In this document: positions 8,743 through 17,079 of the stretch, piece after piece
Position numbering within the stretch: the first letter of the stretch is position 1
Layout: every line of letters begins with the position of its first letter
Assembly (NCBI GenBank): GCA_946479925.1
Contig: CAMLHK010000001.1
Span: forward strand, 91,187-155,186
Origin: an uncultured Lactobacillus sp.
Lineage (GTDB): Bacteria; Bacillota; Bacilli; Lactobacillales; Lactobacillaceae
DNA length: 64,000 nt
Direction: 5' to 3'
The notes under the pieces: generated by a model
Database searches by the model: none
Told to the model about the DNA's origin: nothing
Seen by the model: the letters and a program-made list of their open reading frames with translations, nothing else
Made by a program: the position numbers and the translations under genes

Positions 8743-9879
8743 TTAGAAATTTGCTGCTTTAACGAAGCGATTTTCACTAATTGCATAGTAGACTTGACCA
8801 TCAATATTAATTCTACCACCGTAAGTATGAACACTAGTGCCACGCAATAGTTTAGTATTGTCAGCACGTAGGCCAGTAGTATCATAAATATATGCGTTAT
8901 GTGTTAGAACTCTTGAGGTACCAATGATGTTACTTGCAACAACATATTCATTTTCACCAATTTGTAAGTACTTCTTACCATTGATCATTTTTGTAGCAGT
9001 TACGTTTACTTCGATACCAGCAGTCTTCAGTGGTGCATCGGTGCGTTGACCATTTGCATCGTAGACATAGGCATCATGCATCAACTTCTTCTTACCTGTT
9101 GGCGCTTGTGAAACAGGATCTGTATCAGTAGCAGTACTATTACTGTTAGATACGCCGTCTTGACCAGTAGAGGTATCTGTTTCACCAGCTTGAAGATTAT
9201 AGTAAGACTTAAGCAAGGAGAAGAAATCATCCATTGAGTAGCCCCATTTAGCAAAATAGCCATCTGGATCTGTGTGATTGGTTCCACCTAGAAAACGAGA
9301 AACTGCGTGGTGCGACCAAATTGTTCCTTGACCAGTGTTTGAAGCATTAGTTGGGACAATGCCGTAACGGTGCAACAATTTAGCTGCATAGATTGCATCA
9401 TTGTTAACACTCTTGGCAAACTTATCTCTAGTGTTTTCCTGGCAAAGTTCGATTTGGATGTAGCGACTGTTGGCAACTGCACCAGCACCCCAGACACCAT
9501 AATTTGGTGTCATCATTTGAATTACCTGTTTACTGTCAACAAAGGCATGAACGTAGGAATACATATTCATCCATTCACGGTTGAAGTAGATAGCTTCATT
9601 ATATGCAGAAGCATTTGGTGTTGCTGTTTCGTGAATTACAATTCCTTCTGGCTTACCTTTTCTGTACTTGATAATGTTGCCATTGGCATAAAACTTGTTG
9701 TACTTGATGTTGGCTGTTTGCAACATCTTGTATAAGTAAGTTTCCCCAACATAGCTGTTTTGCTTAGCAACTGCATTAATCGATGCCGCCTCAACTGTCT
9801 GAGTCTGGCTGACTTTAAAAACAGGCGCAACTAAACCTACTCCGATAGCAACAGTAGTTATTAGTTTCTTTATCTTCAT
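8743..9879 (-). CDS. SLAP-anchored N-acetylmuramoyl-L-alanine amidase (autolysin)
   Basis: 378 aa secreted murein hydrolase. Signal peptide ends near VEAAS (residues 30-33). The Amidase_2 (PGRP-type, zinc) domain spans about 50-230: IVIHETA (His83, Glu84), YVHAFVDSKQV (His111), WSHHAVSRFLGG and NHTDPDGYF (His202, Asp204) match the zinc and catalytic positions. The C-terminal ~115 residues are two SLAP modules ending RFVKAANF, which attach the enzyme to the S-layer-covered wall. It cleaves the N-acetylmuramoyl-L-alanine bond. It lies 45 bases downstream of the glucosaminidase on the same strand with no terminator between, so both autolysins are probably made from one transcript. Confidence 0.92.
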   Translation of the reverse strand: MKIKKLITTVAIGVGLVAPVFKVSQTQTVEAASINAVAKQNSYVGETYLYKMLQTANIKYNKFYANGNIIKYRKGKPEGIVIHETATPNASAYNEAIYFNREWMNMYSYVHAFVDSKQVIQMMTPNYGVWGAGAVANSRYIQIELCQENTRDKFAKSVNNDAIYAAKLLHRYGIVPTNASNTGQGTIWSHHAVSRFLGGTNHTDPDGYFAKWGYSMDDFFSLLKSYYNLQAGETDTSTGQDGVSNSNSTATDTDPVSQAPTGKKKLMHDAYVYDANGQRTDAPLKTAGIEVNVTATKMINGKKYLQIGENEYVVASNIIGTSRVLTHNAYIYDTTGLRADNTKLLRGTSVHTYGGRINIDGQVYYAISENRFVKAANF

Positions 9880-9924
9880 TCTAAACGTTAATTCCTCATT
9901 TCTTTTTGTTAGCTGGTTTTTACT

Positions 9925-11142
9925 TTAAAAATTAGCCTTCTTTACATACTGATGAACACCGATCCGGTAGTATTTGTGTCCATAAATTGTTATTGCAGCA
10001 CCATATGTTGCAACTGATTGCCCCTTCTTCAAGACTTTCATATTATCGCGATTGCCATAATCGTTATAAACGTAAGAGTTCTTCTTTAATGTTCTAAAAG
10101 TGCCGTCAATGTTGCCACTTGCAATGTATTGGTCTTCACCGATTCGGTAGTACTTCTTGCCATTAATCTTTTTAGTGCCATAGGTTGCGATGACCTTACC
10201 TTCATCGCCAGCCTTAATTGCTTTCATGCCCTTAACGCGTTTACCTTCCGCGTCATAAACGTAAGAAGTGTGCATCAAGGTCTTATTAACCTTCTCATCA
10301 CCTTTAGGTGCTTGAGAAGCAGGAGGCAGTGCACTACCAGCATCTAACAATGTATCATTAACCCAGCCTTTGCCTGAGATGTACATCCGTTTTTTGCCGT
10401 TATAAAAAGTGATAGTCTTTGTTACGGTTACCGCATCACCCTTATTAACTGAGCTTGTTTTAGCAGAAACTGAGTGGTCAGTTGGCCAAGCATAGGTAGC
10501 ACCAGCTTTTTTCACTACATAGGACTTAGCCGCGTTGGAAATTGTCGGATCGTATTGCGTAAGATTATAAGCAGTAATACGACTATTTAAAATTGTGTTG
10601 TAGTTATTGGCTGTTGCATACGTTCCAGTCAATGCCTTGGTGGCAGCGGTGTATGAAGACGCTTTTTCAAGCCAAGCGCCTTGATAACGGTCAGGTTGCC
10701 AAGAAACACCTAGGCGCAACTTCTTACCATTGTCATCGAAGGACTCTTGATAGGTTTTATATTTTCTGAATTTAGCAGTGATATAGTAACTCTTGCCGTT
10801 CTTGTCTTCTTCACGCGTTTTAGCGGAATAAGTACCACCTGGCCAACTATCATCGGCCTTCATACCGAATAAGTTATTAGCATTTACTGCAAGCCCTGAT
10901 TGTCCCCAATTCGACTCAACAATTGCTTGTGCAATCATTACTGATGGATATAGGCCATACTTCTTAGCGACCTTCTGTGCCTGTCTGGTAGCCGTATTTA
11001 AAAAAGTTGTTTCTGTTGCTGTAGCAGCTGAAACTTGATCAGCTCGAGCTGGCGAAGCGGCAATTAAGTTGTTGGTAACCGGAATTACAGCTGACGCAGC
11101 GAGTAACGCCGCCGAAAAACCAGTGATTAGTTTCTTTTTCAT
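9925..11142 (-). CDS. SLAP-anchored GH73 glucosaminidase (autolysin)
   Basis: 405 aa. Signal peptide ends near ARA-D (residue 34). The glucosaminidase (GH73, mannosyl-glycoprotein endo-beta-N-acetylglucosaminidase family) domain runs about 45-200 with IAQAIVESNWGQSGLA, where Glu76 is the expected catalytic acid, and NNLFGMKADDSWPGG. A divergent SH3/SLAP-like module (about 208-268) follows, then two canonical SLAP modules at 285-405 ending YVKKANF. It hydrolyses glucosaminyl bonds of peptidoglycan during cell separation. It is the first gene of a likely two-gene autolysin transcript with the amidase, driven by a promoter just upstream. GGAGG is 13 bases from the ATG. Confidence 0.93.
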   Translation of the reverse strand: MKKKLITGFSAALLAASAVIPVTNNLIAASPARADQVSAATATETTFLNTATRQAQKVAKKYGLYPSVMIAQAIVESNWGQSGLAVNANNLFGMKADDSWPGGTYSAKTREEDKNGKSYYITAKFRKYKTYQESFDDNGKKLRLGVSWQPDRYQGAWLEKASSYTAATKALTGTYATANNYNTILNSRITAYNLTQYDPTISNAAKSYVVKKAGATYAWPTDHSVSAKTSSVNKGDAVTVTKTITFYNGKKRMYISGKGWVNDTLLDAGSALPPASQAPKGDEKVNKTLMHTSYVYDAEGKRVKGMKAIKAGDEGKVIATYGTKKINGKKYYRIGEDQYIASGNIDGTFRTLKKNSYVYNDYGNRDNMKVLKKGQSVATYGAAITIYGHKYYRIGVHQYVKKANF

Positions 11143-11175
11143 AGATGTGTGTTTGCCTCCTTAATCGACATCTTT

Positions 11176-11204
11176 ATTGTATCGAGCAATTTCACGAGAA
11201 ACAA
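11176..11204 (-). promoter_or_regulatory. sigma-A type promoter of the autolysin pair
   Basis: On the minus strand TTGTTT (-35), a 17-base spacer and TACAAT (-10), about 35 bases before the glucosaminidase start. Confidence 0.6.
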
Positions 11205-11264
11205 TAGATAGCATTTAATTGTAGTCAAAAAGTAATATAGCTCGACTTTTATTACAAGAAAAAG

Positions 11265-11756
11265 TTATCTTTCAAAAACTTCCTGTAATCGATTTAGTAA
11301 CTGACTCTTAATACGTTGCAATTGTCCTCTACTGACACCTATTTGCCTACTAAGCTGTTGAACCGGCTCACGCTCAATCAGATGCTTTAAAAATAGCTTC
11401 TGTTCTACGTCAGACAAGTACGGTAGCTCTGCTTCTAACGCTAAGTAATTATCCCAATTATGGTTATCTTCAACTATTTGCAGGTCCGTCAGTTCACGCT
11501 TACGTTCAGATGAGTGTTGCTCCTTGCGTAACAAGTCCGTTGTGCGCCAGATTATCTTGCGAAAACTGTTTCGATCGACTTCTTCACGTGGAAGGGTTTG
11601 ATTTTGGGTGAGCATATGCGCATAAGTGATAATCCCTTCCTGCAAAAAGTCCTCATAATTAGTATAGTCCTGTCTAACATGTGCGTACTTCAATGCGCCC
11701 CTGACTAACTTTTGATTCTCCCATGCTTGTAAAAAAGCTCGCTGACTTATTTCCAT
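11265..11756 (-). CDS. SigH/ComX-like RNA polymerase sigma factor
   Basis: 163 aa from the preferred start. Region 2-like sequence (YTNYEDFLQEGIITYAHML ... FRKIIWRTTDLLRKEQ) and a C-terminal helix-turn-helix (QQLSRQIGVSRGQLQRIKSQ) mark a small alternative sigma factor of the SigH/ComX type seen in lactobacilli, where it is thought to turn on late competence genes. I place the start at the ATG giving MEISQRAF because AAGGA lies 10 bases upstream; an ATG three codons earlier is too close to that site, and an earlier GTG has none. The next gene upstream looks ComK-like. A perfect palindrome and a large inverted repeat lie in its upstream region. Confidence 0.8.
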   Translation of the reverse strand: MEISQRAFLQAWENQKLVRGALKYAHVRQDYTNYEDFLQEGIITYAHMLTQNQTLPREEVDRNSFRKIIWRTTDLLRKEQHSSERKRELTDLQIVEDNHNWDNYLALEAELPYLSDVEQKLFLKHLIEREPVQQLSRQIGVSRGQLQRIKSQLLNRLQEVFER

Positions 11757-11786
11757 TTGTGACATCTTCCTTTTTATCTTTGGTGT

Positions 11787-11800
11787 CACAAGCGCTTGTG
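11787..11800. promoter_or_regulatory. 14-base perfect palindrome upstream of the sigma-factor gene
   Basis: CACAAGCGCTTGTG reads the same on both strands and ends 30 bases before the sigma-factor start. The core AAGCGCTT is that of a CcpA (cre) site, but the outer TG/CA of the cre consensus are missing. Operator function is inferred only from position and symmetry. Confidence 0.45.
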
Positions 11801-11891
11801 CAGATAATAGCTTAGCAAGTTCCTGCTACTACGTAAAAACAAGAATCGTAAGCGGTAACAATTGAGTTAAGCGCGTTCTTAATTCTAGAAC

Positions 11892-11928
11892 AAGGCATAA
11901 TCCTTCAATATTTGCAGGTTAATGCCTT
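11892..11928. promoter_or_regulatory. large inverted repeat upstream of the sigma-factor gene
   Basis: Arms AAGGCATAATCCT (11892-11904) and AGGTTAATGCCTT (11916-11928) pair over 11 of 13 bases around an 11-base loop. There is no T-run, so it does not look like a terminator. It may be a protein-binding site or an RNA structure in the leader. Confidence 0.4.
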
Positions 11929-11956
11929 GCGCAAGCTGTACGAAAAAAGTGTAAAC

Positions 11957-11988
11957 AAAAAGCGAATTAACTAAAGTTAATTCGCTTC
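11957..11988 (-). terminator. terminator of the ComK-like gene
   Basis: AAGCGAATTAACT / AGTTAATTCGCTT stem with T-runs at the end, directly after the stop codon of the gene at 11993. Confidence 0.8.
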
Positions 11989-11992
11989 TTTA

Positions 11993-12835
11993 TCAAAATA
12001 GGGTATCACGGCGCTGAGTAGCCTTCCTAACTGCCCGATGAAATTCAGTTAACAACGGCAATTCCAAATAATCAGCTAAACAGCGACCATATCGTTGCTG
12101 TCTTTTATCCTGTAATTCAAGCAGTAATGGCTTAATTGCTAGGTCATTGTATGGATCATGGGGATGAAAGTACTCCGGCTGATCTATTAAGGATTCTCCC
12201 GTAGGCCGCTGCACTTGCCAACCAAGTGACTGCTCAAAGTGAGCAATTAGCATCTCACAGAGAATATGATTATAAACCAGACTATTGGAAACCTGATCAA
12301 CCACATAACGACTACAATCATAATAAGCAAAAATATAGCTTATTTCTCCATAGGGTACCGTTTTAAATACAACAGAGGATATGTTAATGGCTCGAAAACC
12401 AATCATCTGATGCAATGATACCCAATCAATACTGCCTGAGTTGTAACTGCGCAATGAGAAATATGCCAGTCTCCCTGTAGCAATAATGTTACGGCTTGTC
12501 AAGTTTAATTTACTGGCAAAATCACGTTGAAATTCCAAGCCGGCTAAAAGACATTTCTGTCCAAAAGCAGTAAATAATGAGCGAGTACTATTTTGACATA
12601 AGACTATCCCTTCCTGACAATCAAAAATTACACTCTTATATTTACCTAATAGCGGTTCCTTCTGGAATTCATATATCGCAATCGTATCCCGGTTAATTTG
12701 ATAATTTGCATCTTTTGTAAGATACATCTCAATTGTTTGATCTACTCCAACTTTTTGTCGCAAAATATCCTTGGACCACACACGGTGTTCCTTTTCTCGC
12801 GGTAGATTTAAAGTCTGCTGCTTCTTTGCTAACAT
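11993..12835 (-). CDS. probable ComK-like competence regulator
   Basis: 280 aa with no signal peptide or membrane segment. The central region follows the order of ComK landmarks: DTIAIYEF (compare the ComK T-x-A-I strand), a middle stretch with RSLFTAFG and GLEFQRD, then IIATGRLAYFSLRSYNSGS followed by IDWVSLHQM, which resembles the FPT-S ... C-WI-x-H segment of Bacillus ComK. The protein is longer than Bacillus ComK, with a ~100-residue C-terminal extension ending in a basic segment (RAVRKATQRRD). ComK activates transcription of DNA-uptake genes in Bacillus. Here the assignment rests on remembered motif order, so it is tentative, but the neighbouring ComX-like sigma factor supports it. TATAAT lies 36 bases upstream of the start and AGAGAGGA serves as ribosome binding site. 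Confidence 0.5.
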   Translation of the reverse strand: MLAKKQQTLNLPREKEHRVWSKDILRQKVGVDQTIEMYLTKDANYQINRDTIAIYEFQKEPLLGKYKSVIFDCQEGIVLCQNSTRSLFTAFGQKCLLAGLEFQRDFASKLNLTSRNIIATGRLAYFSLRSYNSGSIDWVSLHQMIGFRAINISSVVFKTVPYGEISYIFAYYDCSRYVVDQVSNSLVYNHILCEMLIAHFEQSLGWQVQRPTGESLIDQPEYFHPHDPYNDLAIKPLLLELQDKRQQRYGRCLADYLELPLLTEFHRAVRKATQRRDTLF

Positions 12836-12910
12836 TCATTCAGTCCTCTCTATTTGATTTTACCTATACAATTATACACAAATTGTTATCGGTTTCATAG
12901 AAGAGGAAAC

Positions 12911-12945
12911 AAAAAACGGAAGCGACTAATGTCGTTTCCGTTTCT
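12911..12945 (-). terminator. terminator of the S-layer gene
   Basis: Minus-strand stem AAACGGAAACGAC / GTCGCTTCCGTTT followed by TTT, 22 bases after the stop. Confidence 0.85.
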
Positions 12946-12966
12946 GTAATTAATTTAACTAATTAA

Positions 12967-14700
12967 TTAAAAGTTAGCAACCTTAACGTATTGCTTAGCT
13001 GGGCCACCGATACGGTAGTATGAAACACCATTCTTGAACTTGTATGGTGTACCGTAAGTAGTAACCTTAGCACCCTTGCGTAATACACGACGGTCAGCAC
13101 GTTTAGTACTTGTCTTGTATACGTAAGCGTTGTGAGTTAAAGTACGAACAGTACCATCGATGTTATCAGCCATTACGTATTGGTTGTCACCGATTTGGTA
13201 AACCAAGCTACCGTCAGCAAGCTTAGTAGCTGCACCGTAAACGTTAACGTTTGAGTAAGCTGCTAAAGTCTTAGTACCAACGCGCTTGTGGTCCTTATCG
13301 TAGATGTATGCATTGTGCATAACCTTCTTAGCAACCTTGTTAGCTGGCTTGAAAGTACCGTCAACATATTTGCTTTCTACGTACTTGTTAGAATCTGCAC
13401 TATTGATACGTGCATAAGTCTTGTCACCAACTGTGATTGGGTTGCCAAAGACAGCAATTTGATCACCGTTCTTAACAACAGTCTTAGTGTCAGTTACAGT
13501 GTTACCGTTGATTTCGTAAACTGGTACATCGCCGTCTGATTGAACAGTCTTGTATGAAGCACCCTTAACACCAACAGTTAACATGAAAGTAACTTTAGAA
13601 GTCTTCTTATTAGCGTTAGTTGCACTAACAACTACTGGGTACTTGCCAGCAACCTTAGTGTTAACCTTTGAGTAATCAAAAGTTGGCTTCAAAGTAGCTG
13701 AGCTAGCACCACTTACCTTAGCAGTAAATGCAGCTTCAAGAGCAGTCTTATTAATGTCACCGTTTACTGGAACATAGTCAAAGCTCTCACCATCTTTAAG
13801 AGTGATAGTTTGGCCGTTGTTGAAATTATCACCATTGTAAGAAATTACTGGGTAACTAGTATCAGCTACTGCAGCAGGGTTAACAGTAATTACAGCAGTA
13901 GAAGTAGCGCCATTAGTTGCTGTTAAGTTTAAAGTAACTGGGAATGCAGTTGCTGGTTTGGTAAATGAACCATCAGCTTTTACAGTAATGCCTGCAGCCT
14001 TAAGAGCAGCACGAACATCTTTTTCAACATTCCAATCAACTTTAGCAATACCAGTACCTGTACCATTAGTGTTTGCCACGTCGTACTTACCTTTAATAGC
14101 ATTTACTATACCGTCAACACTAAGTGCATTTGCAGCAAGATCTACTGAGCCTGATGTTACCGCAACTGCTGGTTTATCACCAGTAGCTTTTTCCATAAGG
14201 AATGGAGCACCAACAAGAGACTTATCTGGAATAGTGAATGAAGCACTAGTTAATTCAATTTCACCTGAAATTCCTTGTGCGTTCACAGCAACAGCCTTAC
14301 CGTTAACCTTAATAGTCTTACCTGCAAGATTAGTTAAACCAGTAATGTTAACCTTAACCTTAACAACGTAAGTTGTACCAGCTACTAACTTGTCAGTAGT
14401 TGCATCAGTTGCATCTTGTGCATATACTTGTGCCTTGGCTGGAGCAACTGTAGCACCAGCAGGGATAGATGGTGTTGAGATTGAAGCAACAACCTTAGCT
14501 GGTGTATCACCATCAACAAGAGTTGCAGCGTTAGTTACATTCAAAATCAACTCAGCTGAAGTAGTTGGGTTAGTTTGTGTACCACCTTCAACAGTAACAG
14601 TAGTATCAGCTAAAACAGTTGATACAGTAGAAGCAGCAACTGGTGCAACAGCTAATAAAGCAGCTGCAGCAGCACTAGCAATTCTTAAATTTTTCTTCAT
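12967..14700 (-). CDS. S-layer protein (Slp family)
   Basis: 577 aa. The signal peptide MKKNLRIASAAAAALLAVAP is the hallmark of acidophilus-group S-layer proteins and is cut after about VLA (residue 31). The mature N-terminal two thirds (to ~380) is Thr/Val/Ala-rich, low in aromatic residues and lacks cysteine, as expected of a self-assembling lattice domain. Three SLAP-type modules follow (about 385-450, 458-515, 518-577), ending YVKVANF, the wall-binding part. Codon use is strongly biased (many GCT, AAC, GTT), consistent with very high expression. The ribosome binding site AAGGAGGA and a long structured leader precede it. It is longer than typical SlpA (~440 aa), so it might be an SlpX-like or species-specific Slp. 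Only one slp gene is in view. Confidence 0.92.
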   Translation of the reverse strand: MKKNLRIASAAAAALLAVAPVAASTVSTVLADTTVTVEGGTQTNPTTSAELILNVTNAATLVDGDTPAKVVASISTPSIPAGATVAPAKAQVYAQDATDATTDKLVAGTTYVVKVKVNITGLTNLAGKTIKVNGKAVAVNAQGISGEIELTSASFTIPDKSLVGAPFLMEKATGDKPAVAVTSGSVDLAANALSVDGIVNAIKGKYDVANTNGTGTGIAKVDWNVEKDVRAALKAAGITVKADGSFTKPATAFPVTLNLTATNGATSTAVITVNPAAVADTSYPVISYNGDNFNNGQTITLKDGESFDYVPVNGDINKTALEAAFTAKVSGASSATLKPTFDYSKVNTKVAGKYPVVVSATNANKKTSKVTFMLTVGVKGASYKTVQSDGDVPVYEINGNTVTDTKTVVKNGDQIAVFGNPITVGDKTYARINSADSNKYVESKYVDGTFKPANKVAKKVMHNAYIYDKDHKRVGTKTLAAYSNVNVYGAATKLADGSLVYQIGDNQYVMADNIDGTVRTLTHNAYVYKTSTKRADRRVLRKGAKVTTYGTPYKFKNGVSYYRIGGPAKQYVKVANF

Positions 14701-14889
14701 GTGGTCTTTCCTCCTTGTGTATATACAAAATAGTAATAGGCTATAGGTTCAGTCGTTTAGAGCCTACATTGTTACAACATCCTTCAAGCCGAATCCATAA
14801 GTTTATAACTCTTATGAGGTAGCTTTCAGGCTGAAGAACGCGCATGCGTACAGACTTACGTGCCTGAAGCATAGCTATTACTTACCACA
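14701..14889 (-). promoter_or_regulatory. long structured 5' leader of the S-layer mRNA
   Basis: About 190 nt between the predicted start point and the ATG. On the minus strand it can form GCTTCAGGC / GCCTGAAAGC, an ATAAG/CTTAT stem and TAGGCT / AGCCTA, and ends in a strong AAGGAGGA site. Long leaders that stabilise the mRNA are known for slp genes of this group; the pairings here are read by eye. Confidence 0.65.
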
Positions 14890-14895
14890 TTTCAT

Positions 14896-14924
14896 ATTGT
14901 ACCTACCTTTAGCTAAAATTGCAA
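14896..14924 (-). promoter_or_regulatory. promoter of the S-layer gene
   Basis: Minus strand: TTGCAA, 17-base spacer, TACAAT, giving a start near 14889. Upstream, 14925-15112 is AT-rich and holds no gene; TGTAAGCG (within 14938-14960, minus strand) resembles half of a cre site. Confidence 0.7.
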
Positions 14925-15112
14925 GGTGAGCGGATATTTTACACACTTTTGTAATAAACGCTTACAGATTGTTGCAAAAATTATTTTTTAGTTAATTCGC
15001 AAAAGCTTATGTAGCAATTATTTTCCCACTTTTAAAAATCAGCCAGTGTTCTTAAATTATTTTATGCAACATTAATTTTACAAAACATTAACAAATTAAC
15101 AGGAACTAAAGT

Positions 15113-15152
15113 AAAAAGCCATGCCTAATTAAACAAAGCATGACTTTTTAAT
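15113..15152 (-). terminator. terminator of the DUF1659/DUF2922 pair
   Basis: Minus strand AAAAGTCATGC / GCATGGCTTTTT stem-loop with T-run after the DUF2922 gene. Confidence 0.7.
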
Positions 15153-15198
15153 AAATAATTATCTTCGATTAGTAAATTTTTTGATTTTCCTAATTAAA

Positions 15199-15474
15199 CT
15201 AGTTGTGAGCTTGAACAGTTGCAGCCCTTTTTGAGCTACCTGCAGAATCATCGAACAAATTTGTAACCACACGTTCAACATATGAAGCAGACTTTGGAAT
15301 CTTATAAACATCAACTCCATCTTTTGCAAATGCATCAGCTTCTGCAATTGTCTTCATTGCCGTTTTAACTTCTACTGAAGTTAAGTGATCAGCGGCATCC
15401 GGTAAGGCCAATGTGACCTTTTTATCATCACCATTTAAAAATATTAATTGTAAAGTTTTTGATTTAGTTACCAA
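15199..15474 (-). CDS. DUF2922 family small protein
   Basis: 91 aa, no signal peptide. The LQLIFLNGDDKKVTLALPDA opening and the SVEVKTAMKTIAEADAF middle are typical of DUF2922. The start is a TTG with AAGGAG 10 bases upstream. It follows the DUF1659-like gene by 49 bases on the same strand; these two families are commonly encoded together in Firmicutes. Function is unknown. The pair lies upstream of the S-layer promoter in the same orientation, separated from it by a terminator. Confidence 0.8.
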   Translation of the reverse strand: MVTKSKTLQLIFLNGDDKKVTLALPDAADHLTSVEVKTAMKTIAEADAFAKDGVDVYKIPKSASYVERVVTNLFDDSAGSSKRAATVQAHN

Positions 15475-15523
15475 GTTAATCTCGCTCCTTTTCTTTCCTA
15501 TATTTAATTAGCAAAAATCTTTT

Positions 15524-15748
15524 TTAGCTAACGGCGTCAACTAGTGGAATTGCCTGCTTTTGAATTAAGGTTGCAGCAGTTAGGTCAGCTCCTTGCAAAC
15601 TTGCAAGTGCACCCCCCACCTTAGCCAAACCAGCAGCAGACGCACCCTTTTTCACATTTTTAAAGGCACGCGACTTAATATTATCTTTGCCGTCTTGTTG
15701 ATTGTAGAAAGTGTATTGGATTGTTTGCTCTAATAAATCTAAACTCAT
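15524..15748 (-). CDS. DUF1659-like small protein
   Basis: 74 aa. The pattern of a beta strand, SRAFKNVKKGAS, then ALASLQGADLTAATLIQKQ matches the DUF1659 layout (F-x-N-V-K-x-x-A ... A-L-x-x-L). AAGGATGG lies 8 bases before the ATG. First gene of a two-gene unit with DUF2922. Function unknown. Confidence 0.75.
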   Translation of the reverse strand: MSLDLLEQTIQYTFYNQQDGKDNIKSRAFKNVKKGASAAGLAKVGGALASLQGADLTAATLIQKQAIPLVDAVS

Positions 15749-15964
15749 TTTTTTACCATCCTTTTGATTGAATTATTTAAACTAACAATGTAAGAAGTAG
15801 CGCGCTAGATGTCTTACACTATTACTAACGAAATGAGAAGGCAAAGTGTAACAAATTTCTTGAGAATTTTTTATATTATTGCAAAAAAACGTGTATTGGT
15901 AGTCAAACCAACATTAACCCTCTATAATTAATGTAAGAATTAGTAAGGAGGATAAATTCCTATT

Positions 15965-16837
15965 ATGAAGAAATCCACGATTTGGACGATCGCAGCCGTG
16001 GTCATTATTGCCCTCGGTGGTGGCGTTTTTTACGCAACACAAAAATCAAATAGCAATCAAGTAGATGCTTCTTATAACAGTGCCATTCAATCTGGTAAAG
16101 AAGCCGTTAAAGATAAAAATTACACTAGAGCAAGTGATGCATTTGATAAGGCCCTTTCGATTAAGAAGACCGATCAAGCACAAGCTTATAAAGAACAAGC
16201 TGACAATATGACGGCCGCAATTAAGGCAACTAAAGATGGTGAATACGATGACGCTCTTGCCAAGACTAATGATGTCGTTAAGCAGAGCAACGGTTATTCC
16301 GTTTTAGTTAATCACGGTAAAAAGCTGACTAAGACCATCAAGGATGTTCAAGACAATTATGAACACGAAATTAAACCAATTTTTGCAGCTGCTAAGCAAA
16401 ACGAAGATGACAAGCAATACGACCAAGCTGCTGATCAATACCAAAAGGTACTAGATCTACCTTATATTGATGGCAAGTACTACGCTAAATATAAGAAACA
16501 AGCTAGCGCTGGCCTTGATAAGAACAAGCAGGCTGCTAAAGATAATAAGAATGAAGCTGAAGCTTCTTCTAATAGTAGTTCTAACAGTGCAAATTCTAAT
16601 AGCGGTGACACTGGTAATGCAGGTAAAACTGGTGAAGGCTCAATGGGCGACCACAAAGTTCACGGTCAAACCGTTACAAATGACCAAATTGTTCAACTGC
16701 GTAAACGTGTAACTAAACTTGGCTACGAAGGTATGGCATGGAGTCCGCAAGATTTAATCGATCTTTACCGTAAATCTGGACGTGCAAATCCTGATCAAAT
16801 TACTAAGAATGATGTGCAAAACTATCTAAAACCATAA
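15965..16837 (+). CDS. membrane-anchored extracytoplasmic protein with TPR-like repeats
   Basis: 290 aa. One N-terminal membrane segment (about residues 5-25), not followed by a clear signal peptidase site, so the protein is probably anchored with its body outside. Residues 35-200 are helical, with TPR-like pairs (ASYNSAIQSGKEAVKDKNYT, YDQAADQYQKVLDLPYIDG). A Ser/Asn/Gly-rich linker (about 200-228) leads to a compact conserved C-terminal domain (TNDQIVQLRKRVTKLGYEG ... DLIDLYRKSGRANPDQITK). TATAAT is at 15923-15928 and GGAGG at 15948, 12 bases from the ATG. No enzyme motif; a scaffold or chaperone role outside the membrane is possible but unproven. Confidence 0.8.
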   Translation: MKKSTIWTIAAVVIIALGGGVFYATQKSNSNQVDASYNSAIQSGKEAVKDKNYTRASDAFDKALSIKKTDQAQAYKEQADNMTAAIKATKDGEYDDALAKTNDVVKQSNGYSVLVNHGKKLTKTIKDVQDNYEHEIKPIFAAAKQNEDDKQYDQAADQYQKVLDLPYIDGKYYAKYKKQASAGLDKNKQAAKDNKNEAEASSNSSSNSANSNSGDTGNAGKTGEGSMGDHKVHGQTVTNDQIVQLRKRVTKLGYEGMAWSPQDLIDLYRKSGRANPDQITKNDVQNYLKP

Positions 16838-16862
16838 TTGATACTTTATAATGAAGAAAAGT

Positions 16863-16904
16863 TTTAAAAGCGTCTAAGTATTTTAGCTAAGACGCTTTTA
16901 ACTT
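16863..16904 (+). terminator. terminator of the TPR-like gene
   Basis: TAAAAGCGTCTTA-type stem (AAAAGCGTC / GACGCTTTT) followed by T-rich sequence. Confidence 0.75.
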
Positions 16905-17079
16905 GGGCATTTTTAGCCATTTAATCATGTGCAACAATAATGATATAATTTGACTAACTGAAAAAATGAGCTATTAGGTTTATCTCAAGTAGCTACTGTA
17001 TAGTTGCTTTTACCGCTTAAACTCTGTAAAATGACTATTGACTTTCACGTTTCCTATTTTTACTAAAGGGGTGTCTGCT

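Noticed and set aside
12967-14700. Invertible slpA/slpB cassette as in L. acidophilus
   Set aside because: Only one slp gene is visible and no second inverted copy of its 5' region was found in the window.
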